A DNA stretch of 64,000 nt from JBFMDN01 sp040753915 (GTDB lineage Bacteria; Desulfobacterota; Desulfomonilia; Desulfomonilales; Desulfomonilaceae), in the NCBI GenBank assembly GCA_040753915.1, contig JBFMDN010000020.1, positions 26,711-90,710 of the forward strand, written 5' to 3'. The notes under the pieces are model-generated. The model saw only the letters and a program-made list of their open reading frames with translations. It was not told the origin of the DNA and searched no databases. A program made the translations under genes and the position numbers. Shown here piece by piece: positions 1 to 9,336 of this stretch (the stretch's first letter is position 1; each line of letters opens with the position of its first letter).

Positions 1-1137
1 ATCGAGTTGGCTGAGACAGTTCTGACAGCTCGTGGCTACTACGGTAGCACCGGTCCGCAAGATTTGCTCGCGTTTCAATCGGGCATGCTCGAAACGCTTT
101 TGGCCGAAGGTGGGGTTCTGAATCACGCTTCCCCCTCCGCCGCAGCACAATGCCTGTCTTCGGTTCGGCCACATTTCGACGAATTCGGAGCAAATTGTCT
201 TGAGGATTTCTCGAGGTGGATCGAAAATACCCAGCTTTCGCCCGACGTTGCACGGATCGTGGTACGTAACGCGTTCGTCCAGAATGCCCGGGCTCACGTG
301 CAGCTTGCCTTCAGCCAAGAGCCTGTGAGCCAGCTCGACTACGGAGAGCACTTCGAACCCTAGAGGTTCGCCGAGCCAGCGTTCCGCGTCCTTTCTAAGG
401 ATTTTGAAGCCGTGGCCGCATTCTGTAGAGAGGAGTATGCGGGCCCCCAGTGACCGAGTTTCCTCCACCAGGTTCCGCACGAGCTTCACCGCTGTCTCAT
501 GGTCGCCCAGGTAATAAGCCCAGTTCGTAATGTCAAAGAACCGGGACGACATGGTCCAATCTACACCGGCGTACGTGAAAAACTTCACGTAAATTTGGAA
601 CATGTCCGGGGTCGAGGTGTACTCTCGGGGATTCGGCACATAGAAGATGTCGGCGCCGATTTTGTCGAAGGGAACAACGAGGCCCCCCTCGGGAACGTCT
701 TCCAGGTCTTCTTCGGCCTCTTCTGCCATCCATTGAGCCATGTCGACGAATTCCTCGGAGTCTATTCCCGTGTTATTTCCCAACTCGAGGGCCTTTTCAA
801 TCCCTTCGATCAGGCGTGCAGGGGCTTTGCCCCTCTCCGTGGCCAGGCCTCGCAACCGGCGAACGATGTCCTCCATGGCAAGCCCCTTTCTGCAGTCCGT
901 GGTGCAACGGCCGCAGAGAGTGCATGCCCATATGAACTCGGAATCCGCCATTTCCTCGGCGTTACCCTTGGCGACTTTGCATACCAATCTTCGAGGATTC
1001 ATCTCCGGATAGGCATCAGCCAAAAAGCACCGGGAGATGCATTCGCCGCACTCGAGACAGACCTCAAGGGTCGTTTCTATCGTACCGACATCAGGGAGTA
1101 CTTCTTGATATCGAGGGATTCCGCTTTCTCCTGACAT
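1..1137 (-). CDS. HdrD/DsrK/TmcB-like (Fe-S)-binding oxidoreductase, 3' end outside window
   Basis: Reading the minus strand from the ATG at 1137 gives 379 uninterrupted codons running off the window edge. GAGGAG lies 7 nt upstream of the ATG. Two ferredoxin-type clusters sit near the N terminus (CLECGECISRC around residue 28, then CTLCGRCTTDC around residue 71). Two CCG-type cysteine-rich segments follow in the C-terminal half: ECGHG, then HDPCN, LCCGGGG and ATSCQNC. This is the layout of HdrD, DsrK and TmcB, which pass electrons between membrane carriers and cytoplasmic thiol or disulfide partners. The exact family member cannot be fixed without the C terminus and the downstream neighbours. 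Only the last 40-80 residues should be missing. Plus-strand reading frames over this stretch are shadows. Confidence 0.9.
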   Translation of the reverse strand, partial: MSGESGIPRYQEVLPDVGTIETTLEVCLECGECISRCFLADAYPEMNPRRLVCKVAKGNAEEMADSEFIWACTLCGRCTTDCRKGLAMEDIVRRLRGLATERGKAPARLIEGIEKALELGNNTGIDSEEFVDMAQWMAEEAEEDLEDVPEGGLVVPFDKIGADIFYVPNPREYTSTPDMFQIYVKFFTYAGVDWTMSSRFFDITNWAYYLGDHETAVKLVRNLVEETRSLGARILLSTECGHGFKILRKDAERWLGEPLGFEVLSVVELAHRLLAEGKLHVSPGILDERVTYHDPCNVGRKLGIFDPPREILKTICSEFVEMWPNRRQALCCGGGGSVIQNPTFGQKRFEHARLKREQILRTGATVVATSCQNCLSQLD

Positions 1138-1256
1138 GGGGACTCCTCACTTCCAGATGGCCTACGTGCTCGTCACTTGATATCACATCTTAGGAGAGTC
1201 ATCCGGACAGGTCAAGAATCGGTAAGAGCTTTCCGTGGGAGTGTCGGCTGTGCCCG

Positions 1257-2606
1257 CTATATTCTTCCAAAATCGTCGTCAAACCGCTCTATGTCATCCT
1301 CGCCGAAGTAATCACCGGTTTGGACTTCGATAAATACCACCAGCTCATTCCTGGGATTTGCGATGCGGTGCTTCGCCCCAACCGGTATGTGCACAGATTC
1401 TCCCTGCCGCAGAGTAATCGTCCGGTCATCACGGACCACAATTGGAGACCCACTCACGATAGTCCATTGCTCGGAACGTTTCGAATGGCGCTGCAAGCTG
1501 AGTCTCTTGCCTGGATACAACACGATTCGCTTCACCTTGTAGTCCGGGGAGTCCGCAAGAATTTCGTAATAGCCCCAGGGACGCCTCTCTTCGCGCCTCG
1601 ATGCTTCCAGTATCCTGGAATATGCGAAGAGGTACTCGTCCGCCATTCGCTGAGAAGAGAATCTCGTTTTTGCGAGTCTCCGGCACGAGAAACGGGAAAT
1701 CTCATCCAGCCTGCTCACCGCTTCAACGGCTTCGGCCACACTGTCGACCACGAAGCCGTTGACACCATTCTCAATTATCTCTTGTACACCTCGGTCGGCA
1801 AAAGCGATGACCGGGGTGCCACAGGCGTTGGCTTCCAGAGCGGAAAGAAAAAGCGGATCGGAGCAGGCTGCCGGTTCGAGGAGCGCGAGGGCGCGGCTGA
1901 GGATTTCCTTCATCTCATCAGGCTCCACCCTTTCCAAGTATTGGATGCTGCCACTCCTCACACCGGGCTCTACCTCACTGGCAAAATACTCCGAATCGCA
2001 AATCGTTCCCGCCAAAATGAGCTTCTTTCCTGTCATGCGGCATACGTGCATGGACTCGACAGCCCCACCGTCCGGCCCGATGTCCCCAAGGAACAGAAGA
2101 TAGTCTTGGCTCGTTTCTCCGAATGGGAAAGAGGCCACGTCTACGCCCGGTCTTACTGTGGCGAGATAGTCCAGCTCAGGAAATCGCGCCTCGTCACTGG
2201 TTGAAACGTAGTATACGCGGCTGTTGTACCTCTTGTACAGGGGAAGCGCGTCCTCTAAGGTGAAGGACGAGATAGTGGTGAGCAGCGGGGTGGTGACCAG
2301 GCCGGAACAGCTCAAGGGGAGAACTTGGCCGAAATTGTGGACAAGGTCGAAATCCTTTGCCCGTTCGAACAGGTCACCGATCAAGAGGTAATCCGCTATC
2401 CCGGGATCGAGCACACTGCCATTTTCGCGGCAGCAAGCCTTTACATCAGGTCTTTGGGGACTCGCGTCCGCGGGAGCGGCAAACACGGTGACATCAACGC
2501 CTCGGGAGACAAGCTCCTGTGTGAGGAGCGAGATGAGCCGCCCGTGCGATTTGCCCGTCCGGGGCAGGGCTCTACGTTCCCCATGGGAAAGCATCGCGAC
2601 GCGCAT
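1257..2606 (-). CDS. Glycosyltransferase (GT4-like) fused to a phosphomannose-isomerase-type cupin
   Basis: About 449 residues. The N-terminal two thirds look like a GT-B glycosyltransferase: a Rossmann-like start (MRVAMLSHGER), and a donor-site region with LEANACGTPVIAF followed by GVQEIIENGVNGFVV, typical of family GT4. The last ~110 residues form a cupin like the C terminus of ManC or type II phosphomannose isomerase (RPWGYYEIL, then KRLSLQRHSKRSEQW, then IPVGAKHRIAN). The likely role is polysaccharide or glycoconjugate synthesis in the cytoplasm; the sugar is unknown. The ATG at 2606 is preferred because GGAGG lies 11 nt upstream, although a start at 2624 would add six residues. The fusion itself is unusual. 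No other polysaccharide genes are adjacent. Confidence 0.85.
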   Translation of the reverse strand: MRVAMLSHGERRALPRTGKSHGRLISLLTQELVSRGVDVTVFAAPADASPQRPDVKACCRENGSVLDPGIADYLLIGDLFERAKDFDLVHNFGQVLPLSCSGLVTTPLLTTISSFTLEDALPLYKRYNSRVYYVSTSDEARFPELDYLATVRPGVDVASFPFGETSQDYLLFLGDIGPDGGAVESMHVCRMTGKKLILAGTICDSEYFASEVEPGVRSGSIQYLERVEPDEMKEILSRALALLEPAACSDPLFLSALEANACGTPVIAFADRGVQEIIENGVNGFVVDSVAEAVEAVSRLDEISRFSCRRLAKTRFSSQRMADEYLFAYSRILEASRREERRPWGYYEILADSPDYKVKRIVLYPGKRLSLQRHSKRSEQWTIVSGSPIVVRDDRTITLRQGESVHIPVGAKHRIANPRNELVVFIEVQTGDYFGEDDIERFDDDFGRI

Positions 2607-2937
2607 TCCGGGCACTACCTCCATTAGAGCATCCTGCAGCGACTACCGTCATTTCCAATGGGCGGTCATGTTGGCCTGAGCCCTCCGTGGCTGCAAACCG
2701 GCCAAGCGCAGAGGACTGCGATTCTCCGTATGATGTGAGAGGTGTGCGCACTCTGTGGAGGATGGCTTTTCGCAAGAAAGGGTCGTCCGAGCGTTCGGCA
2801 CGAGATCGGTTATTTCTTTTGGGACCTGCCACATTGTTTCGCGCACGAATCCACCTGACCACAACCGTGCTCTCATACCACCCCACGAACAATGAAGTCA
2901 AGATCGCTGATCCGACGTGACAGCGGTTGCAAGAACA
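2607..2937. other. Non-coding gap between two minus-strand genes
   Basis: About 330 bases separate the glycosyltransferase start from the stop of the PAS protein. Short reading frames occur on both strands, but none has a convincing ribosome-binding site or protein-like composition. It should carry the glycosyltransferase promoter; I could not recognise one with confidence. Confidence 0.5.
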
Positions 2938-4053
2938 CTATTGGCCCAGAGCTTCGCTCTCGCCGGCCGACCGATCGCGAATTGACAATGCCAGCGCTTC
3001 TTCCGCCTTCTTCCGGGCCGTAATGTCCCGACAACTGTAAAGGACCGAACCACCCTTTATTGATACCTTCTTGATGTTGATAAGCAGAATGTGCTCCTGC
3101 CCGAATTTGTCGGTGATCCTCCGTTCGATGTTTTCGATCTCTTCGCTTTGCTCCAGAAGGTGCGGGTCGAAGAGGTCCCGGCCGACCAGGGTCTCTACTT
3201 TTCCAAACGCGTTCACTTCATCCGAGGAGTAGCCGAAGATCACGTGGACATTCGGGCAGATGTACGTGAAGTTCCCTGCACGATCCGTGATCAGCACCGT
3301 ATCGGATATGCTGGCCAGTGTTACGCGGTGGAGCTCCTCAGACTCCCTGAGAGCTTGCTCTGCCCTTTTGAGAGCCGAGATGTCGCTGATGACGGTTCTG
3401 CAGCTTTGAAGACGAGTATCTTCGCCTGCGGCGGGTGCGCTCTCTAAACGGGCAGGGAATCGGGAGCCGTCAACGCGCTCCACATCTATTTCGCAGACTT
3501 CTCGACTTTTTCCCGTGAATACTTGTTTGAGGTGCCAGTAGTACGTTCCGTAGGAGTCTTTCGCTACATACGAAGAAAAAGGCGTCCTGATAAGTGAATC
3601 CCGAGGCCGGCCGAGCAAGTGGGCTCCTGTAAGGTTTGCTTCCAGGATCAAGCCTTCCTTGCTGAGAGTGAAATATCCCACAGGCGCAGAATCGTACAGC
3701 GTCACATACTTGTCTCTCGCCTGCTTCAGCTCTTCGTGCACTTGCCGCAGCTCGGAATTCTGCATCTTGACTTCTACCTGGGAGACTTGCAGCTCGCGAA
3801 TCAGCCTGGACAGATTTTCCGGTGAGAGGGTCGATACGTCGGGCACATCGAGACCCTTGAGCATGGCCACCCTTTCTGTCCACCAGCCGAAGTCCACCAC
3901 GTTCCCGGCGGCGGAGTCTCCTTCTGCGGATTGAAGCACATGGTTGCATCCAGCGGCAATCTGGTGGAGCACTGTCTCCAGCTCCGCCACGCGGCGCCGT
4001 AGAATCTCCATCCGACTCAAGAGACGCTCTCGCGTTTGGTCTTTCTCCGACAT
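2938..4053 (-). CDS. Tandem PAS domain protein without a kinase or other output domain
   Basis: 371 residues from the ATG at 4053, which has AGAGGA 9 nt upstream; an upstream in-frame ATG at 4098 has no comparable site. A coiled-coil N terminus (ERLLSRMEILRRRVAELETVL) leads into a first PAS domain around residues 115-235 (YDSAPVGYFTLSKEGLILEAN, then a PAC segment ending SDISALKRAEQAL). A second PAS/PAC follows around residues 245-355 (SDTVLITDRAGNFTYICPN, ending CRDITARKKAEEAL). The protein stops about 15 residues later, where a histidine kinase or GGDEF domain would normally start. It could be a sensor acting through protein contacts, or a truncated kinase. No kinase remnant is visible downstream before the DUF4340 operon. 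Confidence 0.85.
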   Translation of the reverse strand: MSEKDQTRERLLSRMEILRRRVAELETVLHQIAAGCNHVLQSAEGDSAAGNVVDFGWWTERVAMLKGLDVPDVSTLSPENLSRLIRELQVSQVEVKMQNSELRQVHEELKQARDKYVTLYDSAPVGYFTLSKEGLILEANLTGAHLLGRPRDSLIRTPFSSYVAKDSYGTYYWHLKQVFTGKSREVCEIDVERVDGSRFPARLESAPAAGEDTRLQSCRTVISDISALKRAEQALRESEELHRVTLASISDTVLITDRAGNFTYICPNVHVIFGYSSDEVNAFGKVETLVGRDLFDPHLLEQSEEIENIERRITDKFGQEHILLINIKKVSIKGGSVLYSCRDITARKKAEEALALSIRDRSAGESEALGQ

Positions 4054-4179
4054 GGGGGTAGGTCCTCTCGAGGGCGACCAGCGGTCGCCCACACACATGC
4101 GAAGGCCATCAGCGGCTGGAGGAAGACGACCGCGGCACTCACCTGCGAGTGCGGGTCGAAAGGGGACCGCGGGCTGCCT

Positions 4180-5709
4180 CTACTTGTCTTTTTCCTCTCC
4201 TGCGAGCCGTTCGAGGTCCTTGCGCGCGCGGCCCAGGAAGCTACTCTCCACCTTGTACAAGGCGCTCCGCTCTCCGTGAGGTTCAACAACGGCATTGACA
4301 AGGGCCGGGATTTTCGCTTCCTCTCCCTGTTCCTCTTCCGCACCTGACTCGGCCGAAGGCTTTTCCTTCGATTCCTCGGATTCCCGGTCCTTCGCGCGGG
4401 CTTCAGGGTCCGTGGGTTTGGCCTGCTCTTGCCCAGGCTTGTTAGGCGATTTCTCAGGCCATCCCACCTTGAGCGTCATCGGCTCCTTTTCGCCCGCCTT
4501 ATACAGGGTAGCAACAAATTGAGGCTTGTCCAGCCCGACTGATCCGAGATCTCCAGGGACAGGCTCGTTCATCTCTTTCCATTCGAGGTTCTTGAGATCC
4601 CAAAGCATTCCGGTTATGGGCCAGGCCTCGACGGAAGCCCTTTTCTCCGGCTGTTCCATGGCCCACTTGTCTGCTCCCGATTTTTGCAACAACCAGGTCT
4701 TTCCGTCGAAGCGCACTTCTATCTTTTCGATGTTGTCGGGCCTGAAGCCGAGGATGGACCGGTCTCGAAGGGCCTGTGGATCTGTCTTGAAATTGTCGAG
4801 TTGATGGGCGCCTATCACATAAACCATGCCTTGGCCCTCGATACGTGCGTACCGATCGGGTTTCGCGGTGGCCGGTCCTTTGGTCTCGAGCTCTTTTCCT
4901 ACGAGAAGCGTCTGTTGTCTGTCCTTGGATCCCAGCAAGATCTTGAAGTCCGGCTTGGCAAGTCCGTACGGATCCCCTTCCTCCTTGGGCTCGTCAATGA
5001 TGTCTTTTGCCTCGAGATTTGTCAGCCCGATGAGGTTCCGACTGATTTCGGCAGCTTTAACCTTGAAGGACTCCGGTCTGACCATAGTCCACGTTTCCGG
5101 CTCTGTGCGTGTGAGCTCGGTTTCTTTTCCGTCTCGCACTACCACGATCCGGTCCACATCAGAAGGCGCGATGGTGAAGACTGTCTTGTCCCGGAGCTCC
5201 AACACAGACTTGTTCAACGCGTTCCTCAGGGTGTCTGCAACGAGGAGGAGACGTTGTCCCCCTTTCTCCCGCAGGTAGTACGAAGTCTTGGCGGGATTTT
5301 GTTCGCCGAAAAACAGGGTAACCGAATCATCGGAAGTGAGCGCGGTAATGGTGAAATCGGGCTGGTCCAGGCCGTACTCCTGCCACGCCACGTCCTTGTC
5401 TTTGATCACTTTCTCGAATTGGGCATCCGCGAAAGCGTTGAGCACCGATTGCACCACCTTCTTGTCAGCCTTGACCTTGACCGGCTCTGTCAAGACCCAG
5501 GTGTCATTCATCTTACGAACGACTATCCTGGGGCCATTTTTGACACGAAAGTCCACCTCTACGATCTTGTCCTTCTCTATCCTGGCAATGCGTTCAGCCT
5601 CTGCTTTCTTAGCTTCCTGTTCCTTCTTGTGACGGATCTCCACCAAGTATACATATCCGGCGAGGACAACAAGAACAGCGAAGTATATGAGAACCTTGCC
5701 CAGCTTCAT
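4180..5709 (-). CDS. DUF4340 domain membrane-anchored protein, last gene of a Gld-type ABC operon
   Basis: 509 residues. One N-terminal transmembrane segment (residues ~5-24, KVLIYFAVLVVLAGYVYLV) is followed by a charged stretch and repeated beta-rich DUF4340 units (TWVLTEPVKVKADKKVVQSV, then similar blocks such as TWTMVRPESFKVKAAEI). The C terminus has a long acidic, low-complexity linker rich in E, K and P. DUF4340 proteins are regularly encoded beside GldG-like proteins, as here, 66 nt downstream. The family's biochemical role is unknown; an envelope-facing accessory of the ABC complex is the usual inference. Confidence 0.88.
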   Translation of the reverse strand: MKLGKVLIYFAVLVVLAGYVYLVEIRHKKEQEAKKAEAERIARIEKDKIVEVDFRVKNGPRIVVRKMNDTWVLTEPVKVKADKKVVQSVLNAFADAQFEKVIKDKDVAWQEYGLDQPDFTITALTSDDSVTLFFGEQNPAKTSYYLREKGGQRLLLVADTLRNALNKSVLELRDKTVFTIAPSDVDRIVVVRDGKETELTRTEPETWTMVRPESFKVKAAEISRNLIGLTNLEAKDIIDEPKEEGDPYGLAKPDFKILLGSKDRQQTLLVGKELETKGPATAKPDRYARIEGQGMVYVIGAHQLDNFKTDPQALRDRSILGFRPDNIEKIEVRFDGKTWLLQKSGADKWAMEQPEKRASVEAWPITGMLWDLKNLEWKEMNEPVPGDLGSVGLDKPQFVATLYKAGEKEPMTLKVGWPEKSPNKPGQEQAKPTDPEARAKDRESEESKEKPSAESGAEEEQGEEAKIPALVNAVVEPHGERSALYKVESSFLGRARKDLERLAGEEKDK

Positions 5710-5775
5710 CAGGACAAACCTCCAGAGAAGATATTCGAAGGGGAGAGCGAATCCACTGTCGGATCTTGCTCTTCG

Positions 5776-7269
5776 TCATGCAGCGACGGTGCGTCGTCGA
5801 TACCAGTAGACGAGCACACCCGCGACTATCCATGCCAATGGGACGAGAACCACCGGGATGAACATCACTGCCTGGGACTGGCCCATCGTAAGCACGAGAG
5901 GCTGCGCACGTCGCTCTTTCGGTCGAATGGCGATAAGGTTCTCGTCCGCTGCCAGCCAGGAAACCGTGTTCATGAAGAGGTCCCGGTTCCCGGAAAGGTT
6001 GTAGAATTTGTTCGATGCGAACTGAGCGCTCCCGAATGTGGCTATCCGTGCTTTGACCAGTTGACGTGCCTTCTGGTCAGAATCTGCGGGGCCTTCGGAC
6101 GCGGAGGCGGAGCCAGGGCCTCCTTCCTTTGACACCTTGTCCGGCGTGCCGGGCTCTTTGGCCTGGTTCAAGGATTCGTAATTGGTATACGTGGATATGG
6201 CCATCACTGGAATCGGACCCTTTTCACCGGTTTTCGGATCAAAGGTGGCTTCGCCCGTTTGGAGCTGGTTTTCCGTGATGGTCCATGAGAGCGGGCTTGA
6301 GAAAGCCAGTTCCTCGGCGATAACCGAGGGCACCGGTTTTTTCGGTACTCGCACCGACCGGACCTCCGGAAAGAATGAAGCAAGCGTGAAATTCTTTGTG
6401 ATGGGAGATTCCTTGTACTGCGTTATCACGGGCATGAGATAATCGCCACCCAATGCCCTGCTCATCTTGTCCACTACGATGTCCTTCTTCGTATCAAATC
6501 CGTACGTCTCGAGGAATTGCGTGAGCTTGGGTGTCTGGAAGGGGTTAAGCAGGACCATAAGGCTCCCGCCTCTCTTGATGAAATCCTTGATGGCTTCCAA
6601 TTCCGATTCCAGCGGGTCAGCTTTCGGACCTGCAATGATCAGCATGGTCGCATCCTTGGGGACCTCGGGAGCCTGGAGCAATATGAGCTCTGCGGTCTTG
6701 TAGTTCTGCTTTTCGATGTGCTCTTTGGCAACGTTCATGCCGTCCGGCTCTGAGGATTTCGGCGACAGCTCTCCGTGACCCTGGAGAAAATAGACCGTTT
6801 TCACCTCATGCCTCAGGAGCCTGGCAAGGGCATTGGTGATATCCTCCTCCGTGGCCGACTCCAGACGTTCTTCTTTGTCTTTTGCCGTGAGAACAAGGGT
6901 CGGATAGGCGTCAACCTTGTACTTGTGAGCTGTGGCGCGTTCGATGTCGGGATCGACAAACGAGTACGTGAAGTTGGGATCCACGTCCCTGTAGCGGTCC
7001 AAGAGGTCCCGGGCAGCCTCACGAGCCTGTGATGATTTCGTTTCGTAAAAGGCCAGCACGTGGACCGGGATATTTTGGCTCCTGAACGTGTCGAGAACTT
7101 TCTTGCTCTGCGGTGCGAGGGTATGCTCACCAATGCTGGTGAGATCCCATCTAACAGGATGGCGCACCGTGATGAATTGGATCGTTGCAATAATGGCCAG
7201 AAACAGAATGATTCCTGCAGCGGTTCCCCCGCCCAGCATAATCTTTTTCCTGGTATGGCTGTTCGTCAT
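5776..7269 (-). CDS. GldG-like auxiliary component of an ABC transport system
   Basis: 497 residues. A first transmembrane helix at residues ~12-33 is followed by a large soluble region beginning with the family pattern RWDLTSIGEHTLAPQSKKVLD, then YFLQGHGELSP and a region predicted to resemble the IFT52/GldG fold (LIIAGPKADPLESELEAIKDFIKRGGSLMVLL). A C-terminal helix (AVMFIPVVLVPLAWIVAGVLVYWY) ends in basic residues, so the soluble part should face the periplasm. The gene starts 3 nt after the permease stop. In Bacteroidetes GldG works with GldA/GldF in gliding; in other phyla the substrate is unknown. Confidence 0.9.
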   Translation of the reverse strand: MTNSHTRKKIMLGGGTAAGIILFLAIIATIQFITVRHPVRWDLTSIGEHTLAPQSKKVLDTFRSQNIPVHVLAFYETKSSQAREAARDLLDRYRDVDPNFTYSFVDPDIERATAHKYKVDAYPTLVLTAKDKEERLESATEEDITNALARLLRHEVKTVYFLQGHGELSPKSSEPDGMNVAKEHIEKQNYKTAELILLQAPEVPKDATMLIIAGPKADPLESELEAIKDFIKRGGSLMVLLNPFQTPKLTQFLETYGFDTKKDIVVDKMSRALGGDYLMPVITQYKESPITKNFTLASFFPEVRSVRVPKKPVPSVIAEELAFSSPLSWTITENQLQTGEATFDPKTGEKGPIPVMAISTYTNYESLNQAKEPGTPDKVSKEGGPGSASASEGPADSDQKARQLVKARIATFGSAQFASNKFYNLSGNRDLFMNTVSWLAADENLIAIRPKERRAQPLVLTMGQSQAVMFIPVVLVPLAWIVAGVLVYWYRRRTVAA

Positions 7270-7272
7270 TTT

Positions 7273-8043
7273 TTACCCCTTCCACCTGTGCGCTTCCAAA
7301 GTCCGTAGCGTCAGGAAAAGAAAAAACGCGCTGAACAGTACAAAAAAGGAGACATCCGACAGAGAGATAATGCCTTTGTTGAACGTCTCGAGGTGCTCCA
7401 GGACGGACAACTGGCGCAGGACATAGCCTGCCGTCTCCCCGGCCAACGAGGCGCTCCAGCTCATCACCCAGAACAGCAAGGCCGCTCCGAACGATACCGC
7501 TGCAGCCACGATCTGGTTCTCGGTCATGGAGGAGACGAACATTCCGAGAGACATGAAGGCTGACGCCATGAGCAGCATCCCCAGGTAGCCGGAGATGAGT
7601 GTTCCCGGGTCTGGTTCGCCCAATGCGAACATGAGAACAGGAATGGTAAACGTACCGGCGAGCATGACGAGCAGGAAAAACATGGCGCCCAGGAATTTGC
7701 CTGCGAGCACCCCCGTATCAGTGAGGGGATAGGTGAGCAAGAGCTCCATAGTCCCTGATTTCTTTTCTTCCGAAAACAGTCGCATGCTCACCAAAGGCAT
7801 GACAAACAGAAGTACGATGCTGATATTCTGTATGAGCGGCCTCAGAACAAAGTCAGTAAGGTTTATTCGTCCTGCTATGCCAGGATTGCTTGCAGCCTGG
7901 AGGCTGATCAGGCTCATGAAAGAGATGTTCGCCCAGAAGAAGAACCCGACAATGACCACAAATATTGCCATAATCGCGTAGGCGATAGGAGACACGAAGA
8001 ACTGCGCGACTTCTTTTCTGAACACCGCGTACCATCCTTTCAT
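7273..8043 (-). CDS. ABC-2 type permease (GldF-like)
   Basis: 256 residues with six predicted membrane helices. The first is at ~20-45 (AIMAIFVVIVGFFFWANI); the characteristic ABC-2 segment MRLFSEEKKSGTMELLLTYP lies in the middle. The start codon overlaps the ATPase stop by 4 nt (ATGA), so the two are translationally coupled. Family knowledge places it as the membrane half of the exporter whose ATPase is encoded immediately upstream. Confidence 0.92.
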   Translation of the reverse strand: MKGWYAVFRKEVAQFFVSPIAYAIMAIFVVIVGFFFWANISFMSLISLQAASNPGIAGRINLTDFVLRPLIQNISIVLLFVMPLVSMRLFSEEKKSGTMELLLTYPLTDTGVLAGKFLGAMFFLLVMLAGTFTIPVLMFALGEPDPGTLISGYLGMLLMASAFMSLGMFVSSMTENQIVAAAVSFGAALLFWVMSWSASLAGETAGYVLRQLSVLEHLETFNKGIISLSDVSFFVLFSAFFLFLTLRTLEAHRWKG

Positions 8044-9026
8044 TGTGCCACCTCCTCTCGGGAATCATCTTGCTTGAAGGAGGCCTCGTCGGACTCCTCG
8101 GTGACCAGATCGATGAATACGTCTTCCAAGCTAGCCTGAATAGGCTTGAGCTCAAGCAGATCCCACCCTCGATTCAGCACGGCTCTTGCCAGAACCGGGC
8201 AGATGTCTGCTGTCGGTTGCGCTTCCACCATGAATCTCGCTTCTCCGTCCGAGCTCCCGTCAGCCGGCTGTACGGAGAGGACCCCCGAGATTGCGGATAG
8301 CAGCTCCTGCATACCGACCTGGGGGGCTCGTGCCGCGACCGTGCAACGGCTGGCCCCTGCGTGCCTGCCAATGAGATTTCCCGGCGTGTCTTCGGCTATG
8401 ATAGACCCCTTGTTGATGATGATCACTCGGCTGCACACCTGGCTGACTTCGGGTAATATATGAGTGGAGAGGATCACCGTCCGGTTTTCCGCGAAGCCCT
8501 TGATGAGCTGCCGGATCTCCCGTATTTGCCGGGGGTCTAGACCGATGGTAGGCTCATCGAGAATCAGAATAGGGGGGTCGCCAATGAGCGCTTGAGCAAG
8601 GCCGACCCGCTGCCGGTATCCCTTGGAGAGAGACCGGATGATCCGGCCCAGGACCTGGTCGAGACCTACCGAATTGGCTACCCGTTCCACCTCCCTATCG
8701 CGATCGGAAGCCGGAACTCTCTTGGCTCTGGCCACAAATTCGAGATACGATCGGACTCGCATCCACTCGTAAAGCGGGACGTTCTCCGGGAGATAGCCGA
8801 CTTTCTCGCGAATCTTGAGAGAATCCGTTCCTACGTCCATTCCGAGGATACGTGCCTTGCCTGACGAGACTGGCGAGAAGCAGGTAAGAATCCTCATCGT
8901 GGTGGTCTTGCCAGCCCCGTTGGGTCCGAGAAACCCGACTATTTCGCCCGATTCGATGCGAAAGCTCACGTTCTTGATGGCCGCTAGTCGACCGTAATAT
9001 TTGGAGAGATCCTCCACTTCGATCAT
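8040..9026 (-). CDS. ABC transporter ATP-binding protein (GldA-like)
   Basis: 328 residues from the ATG at 9026, preceded by AAGGAGG with a 7-nt spacer; an upstream in-frame ATG at 9056 would place that site inside the gene. Walker A is GPNGAGKTT, the signature is SKGYRQRVGLAQAL, Walker B is ILILDEPTIGLD, and the switch histidine is in STHILPEV. The C-terminal ~100 residues form the accessory domain common in ABC-2 exporters. First gene of the operon ATPase-permease-GldG-DUF4340. Confidence 0.93.
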   Translation of the reverse strand: MIEVEDLSKYYGRLAAIKNVSFRIESGEIVGFLGPNGAGKTTTMRILTCFSPVSSGKARILGMDVGTDSLKIREKVGYLPENVPLYEWMRVRSYLEFVARAKRVPASDRDREVERVANSVGLDQVLGRIIRSLSKGYRQRVGLAQALIGDPPILILDEPTIGLDPRQIREIRQLIKGFAENRTVILSTHILPEVSQVCSRVIIINKGSIIAEDTPGNLIGRHAGASRCTVAARAPQVGMQELLSAISGVLSVQPADGSSDGEARFMVEAQPTADICPVLARAVLNRGWDLLELKPIQASLEDVFIDLVTEESDEASFKQDDSREEVAQ

Positions 9027-9131
9027 CAGCCGCCCTCCTTGAAGTCCAATATTCAAGCTCCCCGTTTTACCGATAATCGCGTCTTTGTCAAGTCGTTAGT
9101 CCGGCATACACTGGCAGTTACCCTTATGGAG

Positions 9132-9151
9132 TCATGAGAATTATCTCATGA
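9132..9151. promoter_or_regulatory. Perfect 20-bp palindrome in a divergent intergenic region
   Basis: TCATGAGA-ATTA-TCTCATGA has 8-bp arms around an AT-rich centre. It lies between the divergently transcribed ABC operon (start 9026) and the TPR gene (start 9337). The size and symmetry fit an operator for a dimeric repressor. No adjacent regulator gene points to a family, and it has no T tract, so it is a poor terminator. Confidence 0.5.
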
Positions 9152-9336
9152 TTATCTAATATTACACTCAAAAACTCCTTTCGTGTCTTCTTCCAACGGA
9201 TTACTTGTCTGAATTACGATGGCAAGAGACAATCTTAACGTTGACCGGCAATGCAGCCCATGGTAGAGTCCTGCCGAGTGCTGCGGCAGGACTGAGCCGT
9301 GCAGCCGAGGCTCGAGAAAACACGAGGGTCGATCGC

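Noticed and set aside
499..1134. Plus-strand frames at the left edge of the window
   Set aside because: They overlap the minus-strand Fe-S gene, whose cysteine motifs are unmistakable.
4684..6132. 482-codon plus-strand frame opposite the DUF4340 and GldG genes
   Set aside because: It is antisense to two clearly conserved proteins, has no ribosome site and no recognisable domain; a composition artefact.
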